Below, in pieces: positions 27,644 through 35,999 of a stretch of 64,000 nt of DNA. Below the pieces are notes generated by a model. That model searched no databases. It had not been told where the DNA came from and was given only the letters and a program-made list of their open reading frames with translations. Each line of letters opens with the position of its first letter. The first letter of the stretch is position 1. Source of the DNA: Oliverpabstia intestinalis (GTDB lineage Bacteria > Bacillota > Clostridia > Lachnospirales > Lachnospiraceae); contig NZ_VUMS01000003.1 in the NCBI RefSeq assembly GCF_009696065.1, forward strand, positions 119,113-183,112, read 5' to 3'. The translations under genes were made by a program, and so were the position numbers.

Positions 27644-28846
27644 ATGCCAAAGTTAAATGAAAATTATCTGCAGTTAAAAGACAGCTATCTTTTCTCAGAG
27701 ATTGCACACCGTACTGCTGCTTACAGCGAAAAACATCCGGACAAACCGGTGATCCGACTGGGAATCGGTGATGTTACCCGTCCGCTGTGCGAATGTGCCA
27801 TCAAAGCGCTTCATGAGAGCGTAGACGAGATGGGACAGTCTGCTACTTTCAAAGGTTACGGTCCGGAGCAAGGATATGCAAAAACAAGAGATGCCATCGC
27901 AGCTTATTATAAAAGAAACGGCGTGGAAGTGGATGCAGATGCGATCTTTATTTCTGACGGAGCCAAAAGTGATACAGGAAACATCACCGAGCTTTTCGGT
28001 CACGACAATGTGATCCTGATTCCGGATCCGGTCTACCCGGTATATGTGGATTCCAATACCATGTGCGGAAATAAAGTAACGTATATCAGCGGTAATGCAG
28101 ACAACGATTTCCTTCCGATGCCGGACCACAGCCAGCATGTAGATGTTATCTACATCTGCTCTCCGAACAACCCCACCGGAGCATGCTATAACAAAGAACA
28201 GCTGAAAGAATGGGTAGACTACGCACTGGAAAACGAAGCCGTAATCCTGTACGATTCCGCATATGAAGCTTTCATTTCCGATCCGGAACTGCCAAGAAGC
28301 ATCTATGCTATTGAAGGAGCCAGAAAATGCGCCATCGAGTTCTGCTCCCTGTCCAAAACCGCCGGTTTCACCGGAACCCGCTGCGGCTACACCGTAGTTC
28401 CGAAAGAACTGGTATTTACCTCCTCCGATGGAAGAAAAATGTCCCTGAACGCAATGTGGAACCGCCGTCAGAGCACCAAATACAACGGAACCTCCTACAT
28501 CGTACAGAACGCGGCAGCAGCCATCTTCTCAGAAGAAGGAATCAAAGAATGCCAGGAAAACCTGAACTACTACAAAAAGAATGCCAAAGTCATCGCAGAC
28601 ACCCTGACAGAACTTCAGATCCCGTTCTACGGTGGTATCCACTCCCCATACATCTGGTTCGAGTGCCCGAACGGCATGGACTCCTGGACCTGCTTTGACT
28701 ACTTACTTGAAAACATCCAGGTGGTAGGAACCCCGGGTGCCGGATTCGGCGAAAACGGCAAAAACTACTTCCGCCTGACCTCCTTCGGAACCTACGAATC
28801 CACTGTAGAAGCCATGAACCGCTTCAAAAAACTCTTCGCGAAATAA
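27644..28846 (+). CDS. dapL: LL-diaminopimelate aminotransferase
   Basis: Converts tetrahydrodipicolinate directly to LL-diaminopimelate with glutamate as amino donor, giving lysine and the cell-wall diamino acid. The 400-residue fold-type I PLP enzyme carries Lys238 in SLSKTAGFTGTRCGYT, and the class features FKGYGPEQGY and CSPNNPTGACY. It follows gatB by 35 bases with AAGGAAAGG in front of the ATG, so it may be the last gene of the glnA transcript. The 3' part is visibly rich in C-ending codons, suggesting high expression. Confidence 0.95.
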   Translation: MPKLNENYLQLKDSYLFSEIAHRTAAYSEKHPDKPVIRLGIGDVTRPLCECAIKALHESVDEMGQSATFKGYGPEQGYAKTRDAIAAYYKRNGVEVDADAIFISDGAKSDTGNITELFGHDNVILIPDPVYPVYVDSNTMCGNKVTYISGNADNDFLPMPDHSQHVDVIYICSPNNPTGACYNKEQLKEWVDYALENEAVILYDSAYEAFISDPELPRSIYAIEGARKCAIEFCSLSKTAGFTGTRCGYTVVPKELVFTSSDGRKMSLNAMWNRRQSTKYNGTSYIVQNAAAAIFSEEGIKECQENLNYYKKNAKVIADTLTELQIPFYGGIHSPYIWFECPNGMDSWTCFDYLLENIQVVGTPGAGFGENGKNYFRLTSFGTYESTVEAMNRFKKLFAK

Positions 28847-29002
28847 ACCCGAAGAATATAGTGGTGGAAGAGGGAAACAGAAACGGATTCTTGCAATAAA
28901 AGCTATCAGAAATTTTGTTTCTGAGGGAAATTGTAGAAGGATGGGATCGGTTGTTATGTATCAATCAATTAGTAGTTGTAAAAAAAGAAAATAAAAACAT
29001 AG

Positions 29003-29041
29003 AAAATATAAAAATATAAAAATATAAAAATATAAAAATAA
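29003..29041 (+). repeat. Short tandem repeat, AAAATATA x about 4.8
   Basis: Four perfect and one partial copies of the octamer AAAATATA lie in the 660-base gap between dapL and nhaC. The stretch is strongly AT-rich and probably bent or easily melted; no function can be read from it. Confidence 0.8.
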
Positions 29042-29142
29042 TCTAAGCCTTATCACCTGAGATTAAAAAAGTACAACATTCTACACTTACAATCACCTTG
29101 AAGGAACATACAACCATAGCATCCAGTCTCAGCCAAAACCCA

Positions 29143-29338
29143 GCAGAGGAAGACGGAACGGGCAGGGGAAAGCGAAGGGACACTTTGTGGGCGCTTAGAG
29201 CAAGCTTTGAGATCCAGCATTTACGCAGACTTTCGCGAGGGTCAGCCGACCCTCGTGAACATAGTCGGAGTTAATGCCTAGCTCAAAGTTGCTCTGCCCA
29301 CGTCCCTCGCTTCCCCTGCCCGTTCCGTCTTCCTCTGC
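29143..29338. repeat. Long near-palindrome (196 bp)
   Basis: The outer arms (29143-29180 and 29302-29338) are complementary over about 37 bases with one indel, next arms (29187-29211 and 29282-29301) pair with a five-base insertion, and the centre pairs GCGAGGGTC with GACCCTCG. The arms are strand-biased (GGAAGACGGAACGGGCAGGG). A similar structure with the same kind of centre lies at 41671. No gene is inside. It could act as a strong terminator for dapL or be a non-autonomous mobile unit. Confidence 0.8.
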
Positions 29339-29431
29339 GTCCGCCTTGTATGTGTCCGCCTTGCCCGTTCCGCCTTTCTCTGCGTCTGTCTTGTATACAA
29401 CTTTGCTCTTCATCCGTTTGCACAATACCCA

Positions 29432-29460
29432 TTTACATCATCACGTTACCATGCTATAAT
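29432..29460 (+). promoter_or_regulatory. Promoter of the nhaC-like gene
   Basis: TTTACA (29432-29437) and TATAAT (29455-29460) are separated by 17 bases, about 50 bases before the start codon. Confidence 0.7.
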
Positions 29461-29508
29461 TAACCGAAAAACATAAAAATTAAAACCAACATGAAAGGGG
29501 AAACAAAC

Positions 29509-31005
29509 ATGTCAGGAACAATCTGGGCCTTAGTCCCGCCCATCGTGGCGATCGCCCTGGCCTTATGGACCAAAGAAGTCTATTTGTCACTACTCATCGG
29601 AATTCTGTCGGGAACGCTGCTCTTTACAAAATTCCACATCCTTGCCGCCACCCAGACCATGATAGAAGTCATGAACTGGAAAATCGGCGACAACGTGAAT
29701 ATTCTGCTCTTCCTGGTATTCCTTGGAATCATCGTAGCCCTGATTACAAAATCAGGAGCTTCCCAAGCCTACGGAGACTGGGCATCCAGAAAAATCACGT
29801 CTCAGAGAGGAGCACTGTTCTCAACCATGCTTCTCGGTGTGGTTATCTTTGTAGACGACTATTTCAACTGTCTGACTGTAGGAACCGTTATGCGTCCGGT
29901 TACAGATAAATACAAAGTAAGCCGTGCAAAACTTGCCTACATCATTGATGCCACAGCAGCTCCGGTCTGTATCATCGCACCGATTTCAAGCTGGGCGGCA
30001 GCTGTAGGATCCTCCCTGCCGGATGACTGCGCGATTGACGGATTCTCACTGTTCTTAAAAACCATTCCGTTCAACCTGTATGCGATCCTGACCATCGTAT
30101 TCATGATCATCCTGATCGGTAAAAACTTCGATTACGGTGCGATGGCAAAATACCATGCAGACCTGGTAGGAAAAAAAGAAGAAACCGCAGACGGAGACGC
30201 AGAAATCAAAATCATCGGTAACGGAAAAGTCATCGACCTGATCCTGCCGATTATCGTACTGATCGTTCTTTGTATCAGCGCGATGCTGTATACCGGTGGT
30301 ATTCTTGACGGAGCAGGAGTAGCCACAGCATTTGCAGACTGTGATTCCTCACTGAGTCTGGTACTCGGATCTTTCTTTACACTGGTATTTATCTTCTTCT
30401 TCTATCTGCTTCGGAAGATCATTACCTTCAGTCAGTTCTGTGAAAGCTTTGTACAGGGATTCAAAGCCATGACACCGGCAATCATGATCCTGTCGCTGGC
30501 ATGGACCCTGTCCGGTATCTGCTCCGCGGATTACCTGGCACTTGGAAATTTTGTAGGAAATGTGGTAAGCGGAAACGCTGTTATCGGTGTACTGCTTCCG
30601 GCACTGTTCTTCGCAGTAGCGATCGGACTTTCTTTCTCAACAGGAACATCCTGGGGAACCTTCGGTATCATGATCCCGATCGTAACAGCCGTGATCAATA
30701 CCAACAACGTATCCTTACTGGCACTGAACGTGGCAGCCGTACTGGCTGGTGCTGTATGCGGAGACCATATTTCTCCGATCTCAGATACCACCATTCTGGC
30801 ATCCGCAGGCGCACAGTGCAACCATATTAATCATGTGTCCACACAGATTCCGTATGCTATGACGGTAGCAGGCTGCTGCCTGGCCGGATATCTGGTCGGT
30901 GGATTCACCGGAAACGGCTGGCTGGCTCTGATCGTAGGCCTGGTACTGGAACTGATCGTGCTGGCAGTACTGATCAAAAAATGTGGAGAAGTAAATCTGG
31001 AGTAA
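29509..31005 (+). CDS. NhaC-family Na+/H+ antiporter
   Basis: The 498-residue inner-membrane protein has about 11-12 hydrophobic helices and the IT-superfamily features VVIFVDDYFNCLTVGTVMRPV and AGAVCGDHISPISDTTILAS in two pseudo-symmetric halves. Such proteins exchange Na+ (or organic solutes) for protons. The start at 29509 has AAAGGGG in front; an ATG 18 bases upstream lacks one. trmO follows by eight bases. The transported solute is not certain. Confidence 0.88.
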   Translation: MSGTIWALVPPIVAIALALWTKEVYLSLLIGILSGTLLFTKFHILAATQTMIEVMNWKIGDNVNILLFLVFLGIIVALITKSGASQAYGDWASRKITSQRGALFSTMLLGVVIFVDDYFNCLTVGTVMRPVTDKYKVSRAKLAYIIDATAAPVCIIAPISSWAAAVGSSLPDDCAIDGFSLFLKTIPFNLYAILTIVFMIILIGKNFDYGAMAKYHADLVGKKEETADGDAEIKIIGNGKVIDLILPIIVLIVLCISAMLYTGGILDGAGVATAFADCDSSLSLVLGSFFTLVFIFFFYLLRKIITFSQFCESFVQGFKAMTPAIMILSLAWTLSGICSADYLALGNFVGNVVSGNAVIGVLLPALFFAVAIGLSFSTGTSWGTFGIMIPIVTAVINTNNVSLLALNVAAVLAGAVCGDHISPISDTTILASAGAQCNHINHVSTQIPYAMTVAGCCLAGYLVGGFTGNGWLALIVGLVLELIVLAVLIKKCGEVNLE

Positions 31006-31012
31006 ACGACAT

Positions 31013-31744
31013 ATGAATAACAACCAAATTATTGATATGCAATGCAACGAGACAACCGGGCGCATGATGCGTCCGGTTGCTTATATAAAAAGTGATTTTA
31101 CAAGCAAATTCGGAATCCCAAGGCAGAGCGGTCTGGCAGACCTTGAAGCCGAGATCCATTTCTATCCGGAATATCAGAACCCGGAGGCTGTGAGAGGACT
31201 GGAAGAATACTCTTACCTCTGGCTGATCTGGGAATTTTCCCGATCCATCCGGAAAGAATGGTCTCCAACCGTGCGCCCGCCAAAACTGGGAGGAAACACA
31301 AGAGTCGGCGTCTTTGCCACCCGCTCCCCGTTTCGTCCCAATCCGATCGGGCTCTCCAGTGTGCAGCTTACAGGCGTTACATGGAATCCTCAGGATGGTC
31401 CGGTCATCCATATCCAGGGCGCTGATCTTCTGGACGGAACCCCGATCTACGACATCAAACCCTACATCCCTTATGCCGACAGCCACCCCGAAGCATGTGG
31501 AAGCTTCGCAACCGCTCACCGCGACGACCACCTTCAGGTACAATTCCCGCCGGAACTCCTGAACAAAGTTCCGCAATCAAAACAAAAACCCCTGATCCAG
31601 ATCCTGGCTCTGGATCCCCGCCCCGCCTATCAGCAGGATTCCACCCGAATCTACGGCTTCCCCTTCGCCGGCCTGGAAATCAAATTCCGCGTAGAAGAAG
31701 AAACCCTGTATGTATGTGAGGTAAACGAAGAAGAGAAAACATAA
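31013..31744 (+). CDS. trmO: tRNA (adenine37-N6)-methyltransferase
   Basis: The 243-residue TsaA/YaeB-family protein methylates N6 of t6A37 in threonine tRNAs using SAM. The core runs from MRPVAYIKSDF to LLDGTPIYDIKPYIPYAD and includes RVGVFATRSPFRPNPIGLS, the family's signature. Its own ribosome site is poor (GGAG about 12 bases upstream), so it may depend on readthrough from the antiporter. The true start could be the ATG pair 51 bases downstream. Confidence 0.93.
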   Translation: MNNNQIIDMQCNETTGRMMRPVAYIKSDFTSKFGIPRQSGLADLEAEIHFYPEYQNPEAVRGLEEYSYLWLIWEFSRSIRKEWSPTVRPPKLGGNTRVGVFATRSPFRPNPIGLSSVQLTGVTWNPQDGPVIHIQGADLLDGTPIYDIKPYIPYADSHPEACGSFATAHRDDHLQVQFPPELLNKVPQSKQKPLIQILALDPRPAYQQDSTRIYGFPFAGLEIKFRVEEETLYVCEVNEEEKT

Positions 31745-32124
31745 TGGAAGAAATCATCAGAAACTATTTTTCCTGCTGGCTGAACAAAGACGAGAAACCT
31801 CTGACCGATATATTTGCAGACAACATCATCTACAGCGAATGCTACGGTCCGGAATATCGGGGAATCCGGCAGATCCAACAGTGGTTCCACGACTGGAACC
31901 AAAAAGGAACTGTAGAAAAATGGGACATCAAACAAATCTACATCTGCCAGAACACAGTAATCGTCGAGTGGTATTTCCAGTGCGACTACTGTGACACTCC
32001 GGGAGCCTTTGACGGTGTAACCATCGCACAGTTCGATGAAAACAAAAAAATATACAACCTCAAAGAATTCGAGTCTAAATGTGACCACGAATACCCATAT
32101 GGAATAACCCCGAATAACCTTTAA
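31744..32124 (+). CDS. NTF2-like (SnoaL-type) protein
   Basis: The 126-residue protein has the cone-shaped NTF2 fold pattern: two N-terminal helices, ADNIIYSECYGPEYRGIRQIQQWF, and a four-stranded sheet with VIVEWYFQCDY. Such domains bind small hydrophobic ligands or act as isomerases, and the exact role is unknown. The start shares one base with the trmO stop (TAATG), so the two are translationally coupled. Confidence 0.75.
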   Translation: MEEIIRNYFSCWLNKDEKPLTDIFADNIIYSECYGPEYRGIRQIQQWFHDWNQKGTVEKWDIKQIYICQNTVIVEWYFQCDYCDTPGAFDGVTIAQFDENKKIYNLKEFESKCDHEYPYGITPNNL

Positions 32125-32212
32125 AATAAGATATGTTCAGAAATGGATCAAAAAAGCGAGGTAAACACATAGCTACTATTCGCAATCACACTTGAAAATC
32201 AGCCAACATCCA

Positions 32213-32257
32213 GAAGTGGAAAGGCGGACACGGCGGGACAGACAGCCTTTCCACTTC
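32213..32257. repeat. Perfect 13-bp inverted repeat
   Basis: GAAGTGGAAAGGC is paired with GCCTTTCCACTTC across a 19-base loop, in the gap after the NTF2-like gene. There is no T-run, so it is not a typical terminator. Confidence 0.6.
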
Positions 32258-32335
32258 GTCCGTTTTGAACACTCCTCTTGCTTTCCGATAAGAAACCAGT
32301 ATAATAAAAGAAGCAAAACAAAAAAGGAGATTCCT

Positions 32336-32539
32336 ATGAAAAAACTACAACGCATCCTGGCAATTCTCGGCGTAGTCCTCTTGCTGGCCCTCTATGCCTC
32401 CACCATGATCTTTGCCCTCTCCGGAAGTGAAAACTCCATTGGCTGGTTCAAAGCCTCTATTGCAGCAACGATCATCGTCCCGGTATTATTGTATGCCTAC
32501 ATGATGATCTACCGTTATCTGAAAAACCGAAACAAATAA
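32336..32539 (+). CDS. Small two-helix membrane protein
   Basis: The 67-residue protein has two hydrophobic helices (ILAILGVVLLLALYASTMIFA and IAATIIVPVLLYAYMMIY) and a basic tail. AAAAAGGAG stands before the ATG. Small proteins of this form are common in Lachnospiraceae, but no function is known. The reading frame continues upstream without a ribosome site, so the start chosen is the supported one. Confidence 0.7.
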   Translation: MKKLQRILAILGVVLLLALYASTMIFALSGSENSIGWFKASIAATIIVPVLLYAYMMIYRYLKNRNK

Positions 32540-32576
32540 AGTAAAAAATAAAACACAGAAAAGAGGAAAGGGAAAC

Positions 32577-33191
32577 ATGATAAAAAATATTGTTTTTGAC
32601 GTCGGGCAGGTTCTGATGTCTTACACTCCGGAAAACTTTCTGAAGAACCTTGGATTTTCAGAAAAAACAGTACAGACTCTGCGTAAGGCGATCTTTGAAA
32701 GTACGCTGTGGGAAGCAGCTGACCGCGGGATAATTTCAACGGAAGAAATCTGGGAAGGCTTTCGGAAAAATACACCGGGATTAAAAAAAGAAGTGCAGAC
32801 GGTATATGATAATCTTGGTGACGTGGTGGAACTGATGCCATACGCTGAAGATTGGGTAAAAACCCTGAAAGAACAGGGATACCATCTGTATATTCTGTCG
32901 AACTATGCGGAGCATACGTATCAGCTGTCCAGCCACAAGATGAAATTCCTGCCCTACATGGACGGAACATTGTTTTCTTATGTTTATAAAATGGCAAAAC
33001 CGGATCGAGAGATTTATGAAAAACTCTGCACGATGTATCAACTCAATCCAAGGGAAACCGTATTCTTTGATGACCGGGAAGACAACATCGCAGGAGCCAG
33101 AGGCTGTGGGATTCACGGCATTCTGTTTCAGAACCATGAACAGGCAAAAAAAGACCTGGAAACGTTGCTGAAAAGAGAAAACGGAAAGTAA
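32577..33191 (+). CDS. HAD-superfamily hydrolase (subfamily IA)
   Basis: The 204-residue protein has HAD motif I as VFDVGQVL (nucleophile Asp8; the usual second Asp is Gly10, as in the FDxGGVL group), motif II LSNY, motif III KPDREIYE and motif IV FFDDREDNIAGA. The GVL-type group includes glucose-1-phosphate and other small phosphatases. The substrate is unknown. Confidence 0.88.
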   Translation: MIKNIVFDVGQVLMSYTPENFLKNLGFSEKTVQTLRKAIFESTLWEAADRGIISTEEIWEGFRKNTPGLKKEVQTVYDNLGDVVELMPYAEDWVKTLKEQGYHLYILSNYAEHTYQLSSHKMKFLPYMDGTLFSYVYKMAKPDREIYEKLCTMYQLNPRETVFFDDREDNIAGARGCGIHGILFQNHEQAKKDLETLLKRENGK

Positions 33192-33323
33192 AATGAAATA
33201 ACATAACATGTATTTTATAAAGATACTCCTTCATCTTACATAACAAAAATTTTAGAAAAAATTTAGATGCCGATCCTTGTAATACTCAGGAAAGTAGTAT
33301 ACAGTAAACCTGTTGACAAAACG

Positions 33324-33346
33324 ACATCTGAAACAAAGATGTCGAA
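33324..33346. promoter_or_regulatory. Palindrome in the flavodoxin-gene promoter region
   Basis: CGACATCT and AGATGTCG face each other across seven bases, just after a TTGACA at 33313. It could be an operator or a small hairpin ahead of the flavodoxin-like gene. Confidence 0.35.
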
Positions 33347-33396
33347 TACCGGAAAAATTAAAAAAGCGGGCAGATGGAAAGGCGGGAAATAATATC

Positions 33397-33933
33397 ATGT
33401 TAGATTATAAAATCATGTATGTCAGTCGCACGGGAAACACCCAGCGGCTGGCAGTTTGTATTTATCAGAGTTTACAACAGCTTGGTAACGGAGATATCGA
33501 GGAAATCAACTGCAATACGGAACCTGGGAAAAGCCATCTTTTGTATGTGGGATTTTGTGTGGAAAAAGGAGACTGCCCCATCGAAGTGCAGGAACTTCTG
33601 AAAAAAGTACATAACAGGCAGATCGCACTGTTTGGAACCTGCGGATTTGGGCAGAGTCAGGAATACTATGACAGAATTGTGGAAAATGTAAAACAGTGGA
33701 TTCCGAAAGACAACAGCTGTCTGGGGGCTTTTCTCTGCATGGGAAAGATGCCGATGCAGGTACGAAAACGTTATGAAGTCATGGAAGAGAATCCGGAGCA
33801 GAGAGAAAAAGCACAGATGCTGATCCGAAACTTTGATAAAGCGTTGCTGCATCCGGACGATGCAGATATACAGAATGCAGTTGCATTTGCCAGGGAAGCA
33901 TGGGAAAAAGCAGAAAGCTGTACAGATATGTGA
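33397..33933 (+). CDS. Flavodoxin-like protein
   Basis: The 178-residue protein has the FMN-phosphate loop SRTGNTQRLA at its N-terminus and alternating beta/alpha pattern (LLYVGFCVEKGD, IALFGTCGFG, CLGAFLCMGKM) of flavodoxins. These carry electrons to anaerobic reductases. The partner is unknown. The ATG at 33397 follows AAAGGCGGG; an upstream ATG at 33313 lacks a site. Confidence 0.8.
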   Translation: MLDYKIMYVSRTGNTQRLAVCIYQSLQQLGNGDIEEINCNTEPGKSHLLYVGFCVEKGDCPIEVQELLKKVHNRQIALFGTCGFGQSQEYYDRIVENVKQWIPKDNSCLGAFLCMGKMPMQVRKRYEVMEENPEQREKAQMLIRNFDKALLHPDDADIQNAVAFAREAWEKAESCTDM

Positions 33934-33982
33934 GAAAGGGCTGAGAATGTGGTGACAGTAAAAAAAGAACGGGGAGAAAACA

Positions 33983-34387
33983 ATGAATAACTGGAGAGAC
34001 AAACTATATCGATTTATGCAGGGCAGGTACGGAAGAATAGATGAACTGGGAAGATTTCTGATGTATCTGCTGTTCGGACTTCTGCTCGTATCCTTCTTTG
34101 TGAGAAGTTCGATCTTTTCCCTGCTGATTCTGCTCGTATTGATCTATGATTACTATCGTATTCTTTCCAAAGATATCTCTGCGAGATACCAGGAAAATCA
34201 GCATTATATTCAGGCACGTGAAAAAGTAAGAACAAAATGGAACAAACTGACCGGAAGTCACGGAGACAGCACCCATCGAATTTACAAATGTCCGACCTGC
34301 GGACAAAAAGTCCGGGTACCAAAAGGAAAAGGAAAAATATCGATTCACTGTCCAAATTGCAACTGTAATTTTATCAAACGCACCTGA
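33983..34387 (+). CDS. Membrane-anchored zinc-ribbon protein
   Basis: The 134-residue protein has a hydrophobic double segment (about residues 25-60) and a C-terminal zinc ribbon CPTCGQKVRVPKGKG..CPNCNC. It is first of three genes (zinc ribbon, DUF5685, DnaJ-like) that are spaced closely and are commonly found together in Lachnospiraceae. GGGGAG precedes the start. Function unknown. Confidence 0.75.
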   Translation: MNNWRDKLYRFMQGRYGRIDELGRFLMYLLFGLLLVSFFVRSSIFSLLILLVLIYDYYRILSKDISARYQENQHYIQAREKVRTKWNKLTGSHGDSTHRIYKCPTCGQKVRVPKGKGKISIHCPNCNCNFIKRT

Positions 34388-34450
34388 TTAATTTTATGAA
34401 GTGGATGAACAGATCATAAACAGACAAACAAAGAAAAGAGGTGAGGGAGG

Positions 34451-35287
34451 ATGTTTGGCTACGTTACAACCAATATGGAAGAAATGAAGATCAAAGACTA
34501 TCGGATCTATCATGGATTTTACTGCGGAGTCTGCCAGGATCTGAAAGAAGATCACGGACAAACTTCCAGGGTTACTCTGACGTATGATGTGACCTTTCTC
34601 GGAATTTTGCTGACCGGCCTGTATGAGACGGAAACAAAGCGGGAAGAACACTTCTGTGCCATGCATCCGTTCAAAAAGCATCTCTGTCTGAGAAACCAGT
34701 GGACTGCCTATGCGGCGGATATGAATGTACTGTTGAGTTATTATAATCTGTTAGACGACTGGGAGGACGAGAAAAAACCGGTTCCTCTTATACTTGCATC
34801 AGCATTAAAAAAAGACGTAAAACGTTTAAAGGAAAAATATCCGCGGCAGGCGAGAGCAATCGAAACCTATCTGCAAAAGCTGAAAGCATGTGAGCAGGAA
34901 GCAAGTACGGATCTTGACAGGGCAGCAGCAGATACGGGAGAGATGCTGGGTGAAATCTATGTCTGGGAAGAAGATGTCTGGGCAGATACAATGCGAAAGA
35001 TCGGTTGTGCCATGGGAAGATTCATCTACCGGATGGATGCCTATGAGGATATTGAAAAAGACAGAAAAAAAGGAAACTATAACCCATGGAAGCCGATCGC
35101 ACAGGAAAAAGACTTTGATGACCGGGCCAGACAGATTCTGATGATGGAAGCGGCTGAAGCTTCCCGCCAATTTGAAAAACTTCCGATCATAGAATATGTG
35201 GACATTTTGCGAAATATATTGTATTCTGGTATCTGGACAAAATATGACAGAATAAAGTCCCGGGAAAAAGAGACGAGGAGAAAATAA
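34451..35287 (+). CDS. DUF5685-type protein
   Basis: The 278-residue helical protein begins MFGYVTTNMEEMKIKDYRIY and has the two-cysteine motif FYCGVCQDL and further acidic residues (LLDDWEDE and MDAYEDIEKD) that recall metal-binding helices of isoprenoid-synthase-like folds. No function is established for the family. It sits between the zinc-ribbon protein and the J-domain protein, which suggests a joint role. Confidence 0.75.
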   Translation: MFGYVTTNMEEMKIKDYRIYHGFYCGVCQDLKEDHGQTSRVTLTYDVTFLGILLTGLYETETKREEHFCAMHPFKKHLCLRNQWTAYAADMNVLLSYYNLLDDWEDEKKPVPLILASALKKDVKRLKEKYPRQARAIETYLQKLKACEQEASTDLDRAAADTGEMLGEIYVWEEDVWADTMRKIGCAMGRFIYRMDAYEDIEKDRKKGNYNPWKPIAQEKDFDDRARQILMMEAAEASRQFEKLPIIEYVDILRNILYSGIWTKYDRIKSREKETRRK

Positions 35288-35290
35288 GGA

Positions 35291-35911
35291 ATGTTGGATC
35301 CATACAGCGTCCTTGGTGTATCGCGAGATGCAAGCATGGACGAAATCAAAAAAGCATACCGGAAGCTAAGCAGAAAATATCATCCGGATGCGAATATCAA
35401 TAATCCCAATAAAGAGCAGGCGGAAGAGATGTTCAAACAGGTACAGCAGGCTTATGATCAGATCGTGAGGGAACGGGAACAGGGAACTTCTCAAAACTCC
35501 TGGTACGGTGGTTATCAGTCCGGAGGGTATCAGACACAGGATGATCAGCGTTCCATGGAGATGCGTGCGGCGGCGAACTACATCAATGCCGGTCATTACC
35601 GGGAGGCTTTAAATGTCCTGGAAAGGATGCAGGAAAAAAATGGAGAATGGTATTATTATCATGCCATTGCAAGTGCCGGAGCGGGAAATACAGCAAGTGC
35701 TATGGAGGATGCCAGAACAGCGATGGAGATGGAACCGGGCAACCTGATGTATCAGAGACTTTATCAGCAGCTGCAGTCTCAGGGACAGTGGTATCAGAAT
35801 ATGAGTACCGGATACGGCTATCAGAAACCGGGAGAAGGTATGGGAAACTGGTGCTGCCAGTGCCTGTGCATGAATATGCTCTGTCCGGGCTGTTGTTGTA
35901 TGCCCTGTTAG
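35291..35911 (+). CDS. J-domain protein with TPR-like region and Cys-rich tail
   Basis: The 206-residue protein begins with a J domain (HPD at residues 31-33, preceded by AYRKLSRKY), then a Gln/Gly-rich linker, two TPR-like helices (about 95-155) and a tail with nine cysteines in the last 20 residues, ending CCCMPC. It should recruit Hsp70 (DnaK) to a specific client, perhaps the neighbouring DUF5685 protein (inference). The Cys tail could bind metal. MITE copy 2 begins eight bases after its stop. Confidence 0.82.
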   Translation: MLDPYSVLGVSRDASMDEIKKAYRKLSRKYHPDANINNPNKEQAEEMFKQVQQAYDQIVREREQGTSQNSWYGGYQSGGYQTQDDQRSMEMRAAANYINAGHYREALNVLERMQEKNGEWYYYHAIASAGAGNTASAMEDARTAMEMEPGNLMYQRLYQQLQSQGQWYQNMSTGYGYQKPGEGMGNWCCQCLCMNMLCPGCCCMPC

Positions 35912-35918
35912 TATTTTG

Positions 35919-35963
35919 GTAACTATTCAGTAGCCACTGTCCCGCGAGGTACTGAACAGTTAC
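35919..35963. mobile_element. MITE-like element, copy 2 (45 bp, internally deleted)
   Basis: It has the same ends as copy 1 (GTAACTATTCAGTA and TACTGAACAGTTAC) and is flanked by a perfect 8-bp duplication GTATTTTG (35911-35918 and 35964-35971). The middle is gone, and the join lies at AGGT, which occurs twice in the long copies, so deletion between these short repeats is likely. Confidence 0.88.
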
Positions 35964-35999
35964 GTATTTTGTAAAAATCTATATGAGGGAGAAAGATGA

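Noticed and set aside
29195..29425. Minus-strand 76-codon frame near the long palindrome
   Set aside because: Derived from palindrome and low-complexity repeat sequence; no ribosome site.
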